Shown one piece after another: positions 34,734 to 42,620 of a stretch of 64,000 nucleotides of DNA. A model generated the notes under the pieces. It had not been told where the DNA came from. It did no database searches and saw only the letters and a program-made list of their open reading frames with translations. Every line of letters begins with the position of its first letter. Positions within the stretch are counted from its first letter, which is position 1. Source of the DNA: Flemingiibacterium sp045634005 (lineage in GTDB: Bacteria > Bacillota > Clostridia > Oscillospirales > CAG-272); contig JAZQZL010000003.1 of NCBI GenBank assembly GCA_045634005.1, positions 1-64,000 of the forward strand. The letters are read 5' to 3'. The position numbers and the translations under genes are program-made.

Positions 34734-35536
34734 AATTTCAAAAATCTCTTTGCATTATTATAGAATATATCCTCACGCTCTTTTTCTGTGAGGTCTATTT
34801 TAAGGAAGCGTTCAACCTCTCCCTCGATATTCTTTACGGGATAGTCCGTGCCGAACATAACGCGATCCGTGCCAAGCTTGTGGATTATATATTCCGCACG
34901 CTCGGGTGTCATCGACCAGATAGCGCTCGACGTGTCGTACCACACGTTCGGTCTGCCTGCAAGGTATTCAATAGCCTCGTCGGATACGCCGTAACCGCCA
35001 AGATGTGCCGCAACCACCTCAAGCTTCGGGAACCGCTCAAGCAGATGCGCGAGCTTTCTCGGCTCGGAAAACTTGTACTGCGGTCTGGGATCTCCCATAT
35101 GCAGATAGAGCGGCATACGGCCTTCAATTATCTCGCAAAGCTCCATCATACGCTTTGAGTCAACGTCAACGCCCTGAATATCGGGGTGTATCTTAACGCC
35201 GCGAAGTCCGAGCGACTCTGCTCTGTCGACCTCTGCCGCGAAATCGGGGAAATCCTGATGCATTCCCATAAAGCCGACTGTTTCAAAGCCTGCCTCACGC
35301 GATGCTTTCGCGAGCGCCGCAATAGAATCGTTGACCTTTTCCACCTGATGCGCGTTTGTAGCCACCGAGAAAAGCAACATTCCCACAACGCCGTGCGACT
35401 TGCTGTTATGCGCAAGCTCCGCGTACGTTCCCCTGCCTTCGCAAACGAATTCGTAAAACGCGTTGAGGCTTACGACAGCCTTATCGGCTATCTTCTCGGG
35501 ATACGTGTGTGTATGAATATCGAATATTTTATACAA
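34730..35536 (-). CDS. Amidohydrolase-family (amidohydro_2) metal-dependent hydrolase
   Basis: 268 residues, a TIM-barrel metal hydrolase of the ACMSD/amidohydro_2 group. Metal ligands are visible: FDIHTHTYP (HxH), KIHPDIQGV, the YLHMGDPR and AHLGGYG histidines, and FGTDYPV with the catalytic Asp. Relatives decarboxylate or hydrolyse carboxylic substrates. It starts 15 bp after lysC and is coupled to FkbM. The substrate is unknown; context does not settle it. Confidence 0.85.
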   Translation of the reverse strand: MYKIFDIHTHTYPEKIADKAVVSLNAFYEFVCEGRGTYAELAHNSKSHGVVGMLLFSVATNAHQVEKVNDSIAALAKASREAGFETVGFMGMHQDFPDFAAEVDRAESLGLRGVKIHPDIQGVDVDSKRMMELCEIIEGRMPLYLHMGDPRPQYKFSEPRKLAHLLERFPKLEVVAAHLGGYGVSDEAIEYLAGRPNVWYDTSSAIWSMTPERAEYIIHKLGTDRVMFGTDYPVKNIEGEVERFLKIDLTEKEREDIFYNNAKRFLKL

Positions 35537-35551
35537 CGGTTTCGCCTTCTT

Positions 35552-36865
35552 TTAATATACAAATTCCTGGTAGATAGCGCGGAGTGCTTCCTCGAAGTCC
35601 TGCTCCTCAACGCCAACGATAATGCTTATTTCACTCGAGCCCTGGTCGATCATACGAATGTTGATACCTGCGCCGCTTATTGCCTTGAATACGCGAGCCG
35701 CAGTACCCTTCGCCTTAACCATCGCACGTCCTACGACAGCAACAAGTGCAAGGCCGTCCTCAATAGAAAGGGTGTCGGGATTTACCGCACGGCAGATACC
35801 TGCCTTAAGCACATCACGCTTACCGTCTATTTCCTTAGTGTTAAGAACGATGCTCATATTGTCGATACCGGAGGGAAGATGCTCAAAGCCGATACCGTTG
35901 TTCTCGAGCACCTCGAGAACGCGTCTGCCAAAGCCGATCTCGGAGTTCATCATATCCTTTTCGATATTGAGTACCGAGAAATTCTTCTTACCTGCAACGC
36001 CGGTGATAACGTTACCGGTGTCGTACTTATCGCTGGATGCCACGATAAACGTACCGCGCGCCTCGGGATTGTTGGTGTTTCTGATGTTTATCGGAATACC
36101 TGCAAGACGTACGGGGAAAATAGCATCCTCGTGAAGAACGGTCGCTCCCATATATGAAAGCTCGCGAAGCTCGTGATATGTGATCTCGCTGATAACTCTG
36201 GGGTTATCAATAATTCTGGGGTCACCCATAAGGAATCCGTCAACGTCGGTCCAGTTTTCGTAAATGTCACAAGCTGCCGCGCGAGCAACGATAGAGCCCG
36301 TAATATCCGAGCCGCCGCGCGAGAAGGTCTTGATGGTATCGTTAGGCATCGAGCCGTAGAAGCCGGGAATTACGGCATAATCGTGCTTCTTGAGTTCTTC
36401 GCTGAGAACCTTATTGGTACGCTCGGAATCAAACTGACCGTTATCGTTGAAGAATATTACCTCTGCAGCATCAATAAAGTCAAATCCGAGATACTTTGCA
36501 AGTATCTTACCGTTAAGATATTCGCCGCGGCTTGCCGCGAAGTCGCGTCCTGCCTTATGAATAAAAGCGTTCTTGATAAGGTGAAAATCATGCTCGAGCG
36601 AGAAATCGAGTCCAAGCTCGGAAATAATTCCGTTATATCTCGCCTCAATTTCAGAGAACGGCGCGGTAATGTCCTCGCCTCTCGCCGCCATTTCATAGCA
36701 AGCGTAGAGCATATCGGTAACCTTGGTATCACTCTTATGGCGCTTACCGGGAGCCGACGGAACAACGTAACGGCGCTCCGGCTCTGCCTTTATAATGCTT
36801 GCAACCTTCTTAAACTGTGTAGCGTCAGCGAGCGAGCTGCCGCCGAATTTTACAACTTTCAACAC
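35552..36865 (-). CDS. lysC: Aspartate kinase
   Basis: Phosphorylates L-aspartate, first step to lysine, threonine, methionine and diaminopimelate. 437 residues: KFGGSSLAD at the N-terminus, FSRGGSDITGS as the aspartate/ATP loop, WTDVDGFLMGDPR, and two C-terminal ACT domains (about 300-437, GINIRMIDQGSSEISIIVGV) that usually bind feedback effectors. No catalytic fusion partner. The leader is about 50 nt, too short for a lysine riboswitch, so control may be through the ACT domains. It is first of a lysC-amidohydrolase-FkbM transcript. The paralogue class (I, II or III) is not fixed here. Confidence 0.94.
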   Translation of the reverse strand: MLKVVKFGGSSLADATQFKKVASIIKAEPERRYVVPSAPGKRHKSDTKVTDMLYACYEMAARGEDITAPFSEIEARYNGIISELGLDFSLEHDFHLIKNAFIHKAGRDFAASRGEYLNGKILAKYLGFDFIDAAEVIFFNDNGQFDSERTNKVLSEELKKHDYAVIPGFYGSMPNDTIKTFSRGGSDITGSIVARAAACDIYENWTDVDGFLMGDPRIIDNPRVISEITYHELRELSYMGATVLHEDAIFPVRLAGIPINIRNTNNPEARGTFIVASSDKYDTGNVITGVAGKKNFSVLNIEKDMMNSEIGFGRRVLEVLENNGIGFEHLPSGIDNMSIVLNTKEIDGKRDVLKAGICRAVNPDTLSIEDGLALVAVVGRAMVKAKGTAARVFKAISGAGINIRMIDQGSSEISIIVGVEEQDFEEALRAIYQEFVY

Positions 36866-36922
36866 GATAAAAACCTCATAATATATAAGTATTTTGTTTT
36901 TGATAATAAAATCACATATTAT

Positions 36923-36951
36923 ATTATATGGAAAAAGCCGCGCTTTGTCAA
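36923..36951 (-). promoter_or_regulatory. Consensus sigma-A promoter of lysC
   Basis: On the minus strand, TTGACA (36951-36946), 17 bp, TATAAT (36928-36923). The spacer holds part of a GC-rich inverted repeat. Confidence 0.8.
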
Positions 36952-37019
36952 GAGCCGCGCGGCCTTTTCGATAATTTTCGTAAGCTATGACAAGCGCGGC
37001 GCGATGTTACGCGCCGCGC
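36937..37019. repeat. GC-rich inverted repeats around the lysC promoter
   Basis: GCCGCGCTTTGTC (36937-36949) is mirrored by GACAAGCGCGGC (36989-37000). A GCCGCGCGGC palindrome lies between them, and a 10-bp perfect hairpin GCGCGGCGCG/CGCGCCGCGC (36994-37003, 37010-37019) follows. The last may terminate the leftward isomerase-like gene, but no T-tract follows. Confidence 0.5.
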
Positions 37020-37047
37020 ATATACATTTTAACACACTAAATCGGCA

Positions 37048-37968
37048 TTAAAGCCCGTACTTATCGCACATCTTGCGCGCAATCTGGTAGAGCAGCGTTT
37101 CAGAATACGGCACAACCTCATCTGCAAACTTGCTGTTGAAAGTATGCGCCTCATATACGAAATCACCCGTATATCCGATGTCGCGAAGTCCAAGGCAGAA
37201 GCCTTCCCAATCGACGTTTCCGAATCCCGGCGCTGTATGGCTATCCGAAATCCCGTCGTTATCGTGAACGTGCATAGATTTAAGTCTGTGTCCGAGCACG
37301 TTTACAAATTCTCTGACTGACATATCCCGACAGGCGAGATTGGTATGTCCGACGTCAACACAAGCAACGAAGCGCTCGTCCTTGCAAAGCGAGTTCATTG
37401 TATCGATATAGTCGACCATATCGTAGGGGCTTGAGCAAACTGTAGGGCAGATTATATTTTTCTTTGCGGGATCGTTTGCCCACATATTCTCGATCGCGAT
37501 CTTCATATCGTATTCGTAGAGATACGGTATAAAGCGGGAGTAAAAGTCAACGTTCGTTGCTTTTACAATCTCCTTATCGTTTGAGTATAACTGCTTTTTA
37601 AAGCTTCCGTCGGGCAGAATAGCTCTGTGCGAGGGGTGAACGACCGTATGTCGCGCACCAAGCACGCTTGACGCGAGTATTGACTTTTTGAGTGCCTCAA
37701 ATATAAGCTTGTTTTTTTCGTGATCCTCAACTACAGTAGGATACGGCGAATGCGTCTGGTAGACGTACATTCCGCGCTCCTCGACAAGACGGCGCATCTT
37801 CGTAAAATACTCGCGCACGTTGTCGTCGCTCTCGGTAAGAATACCCGAATCGATCGGGTAAAACAGGCTGAAATCGACAGACTCAAAGCCCGCGTTCGCG
37901 ATTATATCAAGACCCTTTTCGTAACCGAACCGACCGCAAATGTCTTTTGTAAGCGTACAAATATTCAT
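37048..37968 (-). CDS. Sugar phosphate isomerase/epimerase-like TIM-barrel protein
   Basis: 306 residues of the AP_endonuc_2/xylose-isomerase-like TIM barrel superfamily. Metal-binding segments typical of the family are present: VVHPSHR, IAIENMW (Glu ligand), CVDVGHTN (Asp and His), MHVHDNDG, and FVYEAHTF near the end. Members isomerise or epimerise ketoses or dehydrate inosose; the substrate is unknown. It begins 11 bp after the VanY-like gene, with AGGAG overlapping that stop, so they share a transcript, an odd pairing. Confidence 0.85.
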   Translation of the reverse strand: MNICTLTKDICGRFGYEKGLDIIANAGFESVDFSLFYPIDSGILTESDDNVREYFTKMRRLVEERGMYVYQTHSPYPTVVEDHEKNKLIFEALKKSILASSVLGARHTVVHPSHRAILPDGSFKKQLYSNDKEIVKATNVDFYSRFIPYLYEYDMKIAIENMWANDPAKKNIICPTVCSSPYDMVDYIDTMNSLCKDERFVACVDVGHTNLACRDMSVREFVNVLGHRLKSMHVHDNDGISDSHTAPGFGNVDWEGFCLGLRDIGYTGDFVYEAHTFNSKFADEVVPYSETLLYQIARKMCDKYGL

Positions 37969-37979
37969 TCGGCAATCTC

Positions 37980-39482
37980 CTAATTAACGCTTTGACCGTT
38001 TAAATACGCGACGTATTCCTCAAGACACATATTAGACTGGTACATTCTTTGCGCGTGATAGCGTCCTACGTAACGGTAATGCCACGGCTCGAACGTTATT
38101 CCGGTTATCTCCGTCTTATCCTGCGGATAGCGGAGAACAAAACCAAACTTCCAGCAATTCTCGCGAAGCCACGTGTAAGCCGGCTCGTTTGCAAACGCCG
38201 CACTCGCGGACGGCAGATTATGCATATCAACGCAAAGTCCCGTCTGATGCTCGCTCGAGCCGGGCGGATTTGAGAAGCTTGCCACCTTCTCGTAGTCGTA
38301 ATTGTTCTGGGCAAGATACTGATTGAATATCTGCTCCTGATAGCTGTAGCTTCTGTAGGCACTCGTTACGCTTACATCATCGAAGCCTGCTGCTTCCATC
38401 TCCATAAACATCGCCTCAAGTGCCATCATCGCATAAAGACGAAGCTGCTGCTTTGCGCGTCCGTCCTGACGTGTCGCCTCGGTAAAATAAAGGTCCTGCG
38501 GCACGTAGGTGGAATCGAGAGTATGATCCGGGCTTACGAGTGTGAGATACTCGTCGGTATTTCCTGGATTCATATATTCCTCGTACATCGTAAGGTTATT
38601 GACAAATCCAAGGTCAGGCATCTGCGCCATAGTCTGCTCTGACTCATTGAGCGGCTTTATTGCCTGTGTTGACTGCAAAAGAAGCGAAAGACTTGCGTAC
38701 TCTGCCTCCTCGCCCTTGGGAAGCTTGCCCTTTTCGTTAAGATTTGTAATTATACGAGAGATCTCAACCTCGTGCTTATTCTCGTTCACCTCTACGGTAA
38801 GTCCCTTAAAGTATGCATTAACAAAGCTTACAGGTACGTAAAGCTCATCGTTTTCAAAATAGCACTCCGCGGCAAGGCGAGCCTCAACGCCGTTCACGTA
38901 AACCTCGCGCGAGCCGATAATAAAGCGTATCTTTTCCTCGTCCTCGCCCTTGATAACATAAGTGAGATCATCCGTCTTGGAGCCCATCGGGACAAGATCG
39001 CACATTTGTGCAACGGCGGTAAAGCTTACGTAAACTCTGCCGTCGCGCACAGCCTTGTTATAAGGGAGCGTGTATTTGTCCTCGCCAATATGATACGTAT
39101 AGCGCGAGGAATCGGCAGACGCCACGTGGTTAAGATTCAGGAAAAAAAGTCCTGCCGATATAGCTGCCATAATAACGAAAACAGCCGCAAAAAGCGCGAG
39201 CCTTGTCAAGAAAAGCTTTTTGGCTGCCGCACGGCGCTTTTTTGCATAGTATTTTTCGCGTTCCCTTCTCTGGCGGTTTATTGCCGCCTGCTCGGGAGTA
39301 AGCTTTGTGCGAGGCTTTTGAGCCTGCGCGCGTGCTTTTTGAGCGGGCTGCTGCCCCTTTGATACAGGGCGCTTCGCCTGAGGCGCATTCGCCGCCGTCT
39401 GTGGGCGCTGCGCCTGACGCGGCGGCATATTATTCTGTGCACCCGTCGGTCTGCTGCCGTTTGGTGTACGGTTATTATTCAT
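37980..39482 (-). CDS. VanY-family D-alanyl-D-alanine carboxypeptidase with long basic N-terminal tail
   Basis: 500 residues. A disordered basic Gln/Ala/Pro-rich cytoplasmic tail (1-90), one membrane helix (about 92-115), a copper-amine-oxidase-N-like beta module (about 125-245), and a C-terminal M15B/VanY peptidase (about 345-495). Zinc ligands are in SSEHQTGLCVDMH (HxxxxxxD) and EPWHYRYVG; SAYRSYSYQ is also diagnostic. It trims the terminal D-Ala of peptidoglycan stems outside the membrane. The start is ATG 39482, with AAGGGTGAG upstream. It heads a two-gene unit. Confidence 0.9.
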   Translation of the reverse strand: MNNNRTPNGSRPTGAQNNMPPRQAQRPQTAANAPQAKRPVSKGQQPAQKARAQAQKPRTKLTPEQAAINRQRREREKYYAKKRRAAAKKLFLTRLALFAAVFVIMAAISAGLFFLNLNHVASADSSRYTYHIGEDKYTLPYNKAVRDGRVYVSFTAVAQMCDLVPMGSKTDDLTYVIKGEDEEKIRFIIGSREVYVNGVEARLAAECYFENDELYVPVSFVNAYFKGLTVEVNENKHEVEISRIITNLNEKGKLPKGEEAEYASLSLLLQSTQAIKPLNESEQTMAQMPDLGFVNNLTMYEEYMNPGNTDEYLTLVSPDHTLDSTYVPQDLYFTEATRQDGRAKQQLRLYAMMALEAMFMEMEAAGFDDVSVTSAYRSYSYQEQIFNQYLAQNNYDYEKVASFSNPPGSSEHQTGLCVDMHNLPSASAAFANEPAYTWLRENCWKFGFVLRYPQDKTEITGITFEPWHYRYVGRYHAQRMYQSNMCLEEYVAYLNGQSVN

Positions 39483-39521
39483 ATATTCTCACCCTTAATA
39501 CAGTTTATAGTTATCAATAAC

Positions 39522-39527
39522 ATTATA
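39522..39527 (-). promoter_or_regulatory. Extended -10 element upstream of the VanY-like gene
   Basis: On the minus strand, TGTGATATAAT gives TATAAT at 39527-39522 with TGA; the -35 (TTTATT at 17 bp) is weak. Confidence 0.45.
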
Positions 39528-39567
39528 TCACATATTTTGCGACAAATAAATAGAAATTGGGATTTTT

Positions 39568-40086
39568 TCAGAATTTATTTTTCGGCAAATATTTTATAAG
39601 CAGTCCGCCGCAAAGTCCGACGAATATTCCCGAAATAACGCCCGTAAACGTAAGCACTATCATATAGTAACCAATTTCCGCCGTACGGAGCAGTACCATA
39701 GCGACAAGCACCTGCCCTACGTTGTGCATCACACCGCCCGCAACGCTAACACCGACACCCGACATAAAATTAAGCCGTTTAAGTATCGACATTACCGCAA
39801 GGCTCAAAGCCGCACCTGCAAGGCTGTATATAAACGTCATCGGATTTCCGAAAAGCGCGGCAACAACTATCATTCTGACAAGAGATATTACAGCAGCATC
39901 AAGCACTCCAAAGCGGTAAAGTGCGAATATCACGCAGATATTCGCAAGTCCGATTTTTATTCCCGGCACTGCCGCAAATATCGGCGGCAGCATAACCTCG
40001 ACGTAGGAAAGTATGAGCGCTATCGCAGCGCAAAGTCCCATTACGGCGAGCTTACTGACTCTTTTGTTTCTCACCTTACACCTCAC
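39568..40086 (-). CDS. Gx transporter family membrane protein (HepI-like)
   Basis: 172 residues with about five hydrophobic segments, of the family annotated as Gx transporter or heptaprenyl diphosphate synthase component I (PF07456). Diagnostic parts are SYVEVMLPP, GIKIGLANICVIFAL, RMIVVAALFGNP and GGVMHNVGQVLVA. A small-molecule permease related to ECF-type S components is more plausible than an enzyme subunit. It overlaps the NusG-II gene by 4 bp, a frequent pairing in Clostridia. Confidence 0.85.
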   Translation of the reverse strand: MRCKVRNKRVSKLAVMGLCAAIALILSYVEVMLPPIFAAVPGIKIGLANICVIFALYRFGVLDAAVISLVRMIVVAALFGNPMTFIYSLAGAALSLAVMSILKRLNFMSGVGVSVAGGVMHNVGQVLVAMVLLRTAEIGYYMIVLTFTGVISGIFVGLCGGLLIKYLPKNKF

Positions 40087-40469
40087 GAAATAATATCGGG
40101 CGCACTGTTATCCCTCGCGCTCGCGGTAATTACCACTTTATTTGGAAGGCACACGATGCTCTCGCCATCGCGCGAGATCGGCTTATGTGCCGCGCAGATA
40201 CCGTCAGGACAGCTCGCACTCTCAACGTGTGCCTTGCCGTTTTCTATAACGAGAATATTGTATCCACCCTCTGAAAATATCTCCACGGTTCGATCATCGC
40301 CAAGCGAATATTCACCGTACAGCACACCGTCTACCGTTACGGATACCGTATCTCCGCCCGATCTGAACAGATAAAAGCCAAGTCCTACAAGAGCCGATAT
40401 CAAAACGAGCGCGGCTATGAAGATTATATCATTTTTTAGTCTGCGTCCGCCGAAAGCAGTCTCGCTCAT
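40083..40469 (-). CDS. NusG domain II-containing membrane-anchored protein
   Basis: 128 residues: N-terminal membrane helix (about 15-36), then a NusG_II domain (PF07009) outside the membrane with SCPDGICAAHKPIS and SIVCLPNKVVI, including a conserved Cys pair. Not a transcription factor despite the name; it often accompanies the Gx transporter and redox/flavin membrane genes. The start is ATG 40469, with GGGAGGG 6 nt upstream. It is first of a two-gene operon. Confidence 0.88.
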   Translation of the reverse strand: MSETAFGGRRLKNDIIFIAALVLISALVGLGFYLFRSGGDTVSVTVDGVLYGEYSLGDDRTVEIFSEGGYNILVIENGKAHVESASCPDGICAAHKPISRDGESIVCLPNKVVITASARDNSAPDIIS

Positions 40470-40509
40470 ATTCAGCCCTCCCAAAGTATCTTAGATAAAT
40501 AACATAATA

Positions 40510-40538
40510 ATTATATAATAATTCGCGCCGATTGTCAA
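40510..40538 (-). promoter_or_regulatory. Consensus sigma-A promoter of the NusG-II/Gx operon
   Basis: On the minus strand, TTGACA (40538-40533), 17 bp, TATAAT (40515-40510). Confidence 0.82.
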
Positions 40539-40600
40539 TCTTTTTGCTAAATCGCAGCTTTGCCTGATTTTCGCACATCACGTTTTTTAAGTAAAACCTA

Positions 40601-40629
40601 TTGATTTTTCCCAAAAACCGTGATATACT
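40601..40629 (+). promoter_or_regulatory. Sigma-A promoter of a small membrane protein gene
   Basis: TTGATT (40601-40606), 17 bp, TATACT (40624-40629), TGA extension. The roughly 70-nt leader can fold through ACGGG/CCCGT (around 40640-40675). Confidence 0.6.
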
Positions 40630-40708
40630 AAAAATAGGTACACGGGTATAGGAGCATCGGCACCGCCTACCCGTCGACAAATAACTCGAGCAGAAGGGAA
40701 ACGTAAAG

Positions 40709-40870
40709 ATGAGAAAAACACTCCGAATAATCGCGGTCTGTGCCGCCGTTGTTAGCCTTGTTGCAACGATTGCCCTGGGATTTATTTATCTTGAGGATGC
40801 GCTTAAGCGTTTAAAGGCCTTTAAATCCGGCTTTAAGAACAGATTTATAATCGACGACGAGGAAGAATGA
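40709..40870 (+). CDS. 53-residue single-span membrane protein
   Basis: An unrecognised small gene: ATG 40709 to TGA 40868-40870, with AGAAGGGA upstream. A basic start (MRKTLR) leads into one hydrophobic helix (about 7-26), followed by a charged, Lys-rich segment and an acidic end (IDDDEEE). It has its own promoter and a terminator right after the stop, so a real gene is likely. Function unknown; the charged tail suggests a cytoplasmic interaction surface. Confidence 0.6.
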   Translation: MRKTLRIIAVCAAVVSLVATIALGFIYLEDALKRLKAFKSGFKNRFIIDDEEE

Positions 40871-40878
40871 TCCTTCGG

Positions 40879-40907
40879 GGACTATGCTTGCATAGTCCTC
40901 ACTTTTT
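40879..40907 (+). terminator. Rho-independent terminator of the small membrane protein gene
   Basis: GGACTATG with CATAGTCC (40879-40886, 40891-40898), then TCAC and T5. Confidence 0.7.
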
Positions 40908-40938
40908 ACGCACAATTTCAAGCTATGAGGTGACACGT

Positions 40939-41904
40939 ATGAACATCGCATTCGCCGGCTTTGGACACGCGCATATTTTCGCGCTTTACCGCGAAGCGCT
41001 CGCTCATAAAAAAGTTACTGTACTCGGAGCGTTTGAAGAAAGCGCCGAAGCACGCGCCCAAATATCCTACGAACGCAAAATCGAATTTAATTATGCCTCT
41101 TATGAAGAAATGCTTAATGACAGTCGTGTTGACGTAATTGCCATAGGCGATATTTTTGCAAAGCGCGGAAAACTTATAATCAAAGCTCTTAAGCACGGCA
41201 AGCACGTAATATGCGATAAGCCGCTGTGCACCTCGCTTGAGGAGCTTGATGAGATAAAGCGCCTTGCAAACGCAAGCGGACTGAAGGTTCACTGTATGCT
41301 CGAGCTTCGCTTTATGCCGCAGGCAGAAAAGGTGCGTGAGCTTATCCACAGCGGCGAAATAGGCGAGATAAAAAGCGCTAACTTTACCGCACAGCACCAT
41401 TTAGCATACGGAACGCGCCCGGATTGGTACTTCAAAGACGGTGCTCACGGCGGCACGATAAATGATATTGCAATACACGGCATCGATCTGCTCCGATTTT
41501 TGACGGGCAAGGAGCTCACGAAAATACACGCAGCACGCACTTGGAACGCGTTCGCCGACAAAGAGCCGCACTTTAAAGACTCGGCGCAGTTTATGGCGGA
41601 GATGGACGGAATGGCGCTTATGGCGGATGTGTCGTATGCCGCACCGAAATGCCCTCTCCCGACGTATTGGGACGTCTATCTTTGGGGAACGGACGGAATG
41701 ATAAATTTCAGATGCGCTGACAACGAGATACGCATCTACAAGAATGAAAAAACAACTATCACGTGCGAGGCAACTCCGTCGCGCTTCATCGACTGTCTTA
41801 TTGACGAAATAAGCGGCGGTGCACCTATTATAAACACCGCGGATTCGCTCGAATCCGCAAAACAAGCGCTGATGCTTCAAGCGTTTGCAAACGAGGTCGG
41901 ATAA
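40939..41904 (+). CDS. Gfo/Idh/MocA-family oxidoreductase (1)
   Basis: 321 residues, NAD(P)-dependent sugar or cyclitol dehydrogenase-like. The N-terminal Rossmann fold starts IAFAGFGHAH, the DKPLCTS motif (EKP-type, with the catalytic Lys) follows near residue 97, and GGTINDIAIHGIDLLRF carries the second conserved His/Asp region. The start is ATG 40939, with GAGG 8 nt upstream; the longer frame from 40867 runs through the terminator. I see no clear promoter. Its stop overlaps the tetR start. Substrate unknown. Confidence 0.87.
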   Translation: MNIAFAGFGHAHIFALYREALAHKKVTVLGAFEESAEARAQISYERKIEFNYASYEEMLNDSRVDVIAIGDIFAKRGKLIIKALKHGKHVICDKPLCTSLEELDEIKRLANASGLKVHCMLELRFMPQAEKVRELIHSGEIGEIKSANFTAQHHLAYGTRPDWYFKDGAHGGTINDIAIHGIDLLRFLTGKELTKIHAARTWNAFADKEPHFKDSAQFMAEMDGMALMADVSYAAPKCPLPTYWDVYLWGTDGMINFRCADNEIRIYKNEKTTITCEATPSRFIDCLIDEISGGAPIINTADSLESAKQALMLQAFANEVG

Positions 41905-42512
41905 TGAAAAAATCAGATATTACGAAAGAAAAAATACTTCGTGCCGCCGAAACGGCATTTGCTGAACGCGGACTCTACGGCGCGCGGGTCGACGAAATAG
42001 CCGAGCTTGCAGGTGTAAACAAGCGAATGATATACGCTCATTTCGGCAGCAAGGATGACCTGTACCTTGCTGTGCTTGATGCGGTATACGGAAGGATTGC
42101 TGACGAGGAGCAAAATATCCTTTCACAGACTGCCGACTGCGTAGAGCTTATACGCCGCAATATTGAGGGCAACTTCAAATTTCTGTGTGCCAATCCGACG
42201 TTCGTTAAAATGGTGCTTTGGGAAAACCTAAACGGTGGCGATTATTTAAAGCAGTCCTCGTCAATAAGCGCCAAGCGGGCATCGCTCACCACATTCAGAA
42301 ACGTCCTTCTGGAAGGAATAACAAAGGGTGTTTTCCGTTCCGACATAGACGTTGACGAGCTTGTTCTCTCTAGCCAGATGTTTGTATATTCGTATTTTTC
42401 CAACATACATACGATGGCATACATTATGGAACGAGATTTTCTGAACGAGGAATCGTTACAAAAGCGCTGTGAGCACATAACGGATATGATACTGCGGTAC
42501 ATTATGAAATAA
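41904..42512 (+). CDS. TetR/AcrR-family transcriptional regulator of the catabolic locus
   Basis: 202 residues. The N-terminal helix-turn-helix (about 8-55: ILRAAETAFAERGLYGARVDEIAELAGVNKRMIYAHFGSKDDLY in outline, with the key AGVNKRMIYAHFGSK) is typical; the C-terminal helical domain should bind an effector. It is translationally coupled to the oxidoreductase (TAATG). Likely target sites are two similar palindromes at 42588-42609 and 49792-49811, which would make it the repressor of the epimerase operon and a regulator of the amidohydrolase-acetyltransferase-lyase operon. Confidence 0.88.
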   Translation: MKKSDITKEKILRAAETAFAERGLYGARVDEIAELAGVNKRMIYAHFGSKDDLYLAVLDAVYGRIADEEQNILSQTADCVELIRRNIEGNFKFLCANPTFVKMVLWENLNGGDYLKQSSSISAKRASLTTFRNVLLEGITKGVFRSDIDVDELVLSSQMFVYSYFSNIHTMAYIMERDFLNEESLQKRCEHITDMILRYIMK

Positions 42513-42519
42513 AAATTCG

Positions 42520-42548
42520 AGGCTGTCCTTTTTGGACAGCCTATTTTC
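42520..42548 (+). terminator. Hairpin terminator after tetR
   Basis: AGGCTGTCC with GGACAGCCT (42520-42528, 42534-42542), followed by a weak ATTTTCT. It separates tetR from the next operon. Confidence 0.65.
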
Positions 42549-42557
42549 TAAAAACTA

Positions 42558-42586
42558 TTGACTTATCAGAGCAGATATGCTATAAT
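42558..42586 (+). promoter_or_regulatory. Sigma-A promoter of the epimerase/aldolase/oxidoreductase operon
   Basis: TTGACT (42558-42563), 17 bp, TATAAT (42581-42586), TGC extension. Confidence 0.8.
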
Positions 42587-42587
42587 T

Positions 42588-42609
42588 AAAGTAACCAAAC
42601 AGTTACTTT
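42588..42609. promoter_or_regulatory. Candidate TetR operator 1
   Basis: A perfect palindrome AAAGTAAC-N6-GTTACTTT begins 2 bp after the -10 and ends at the SD of the epimerase gene, so binding would block transcription. It lies 75 bp after the tetR stop and is repeated at 49792-49811. Confidence 0.7.
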
Positions 42610-42620
42610 GGAGGATTACT

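Noticed and set aside
36866..36916. Lysine riboswitch before lysC
   Set aside because: About 50 nt of leader cannot hold the roughly 170-nt L-box.
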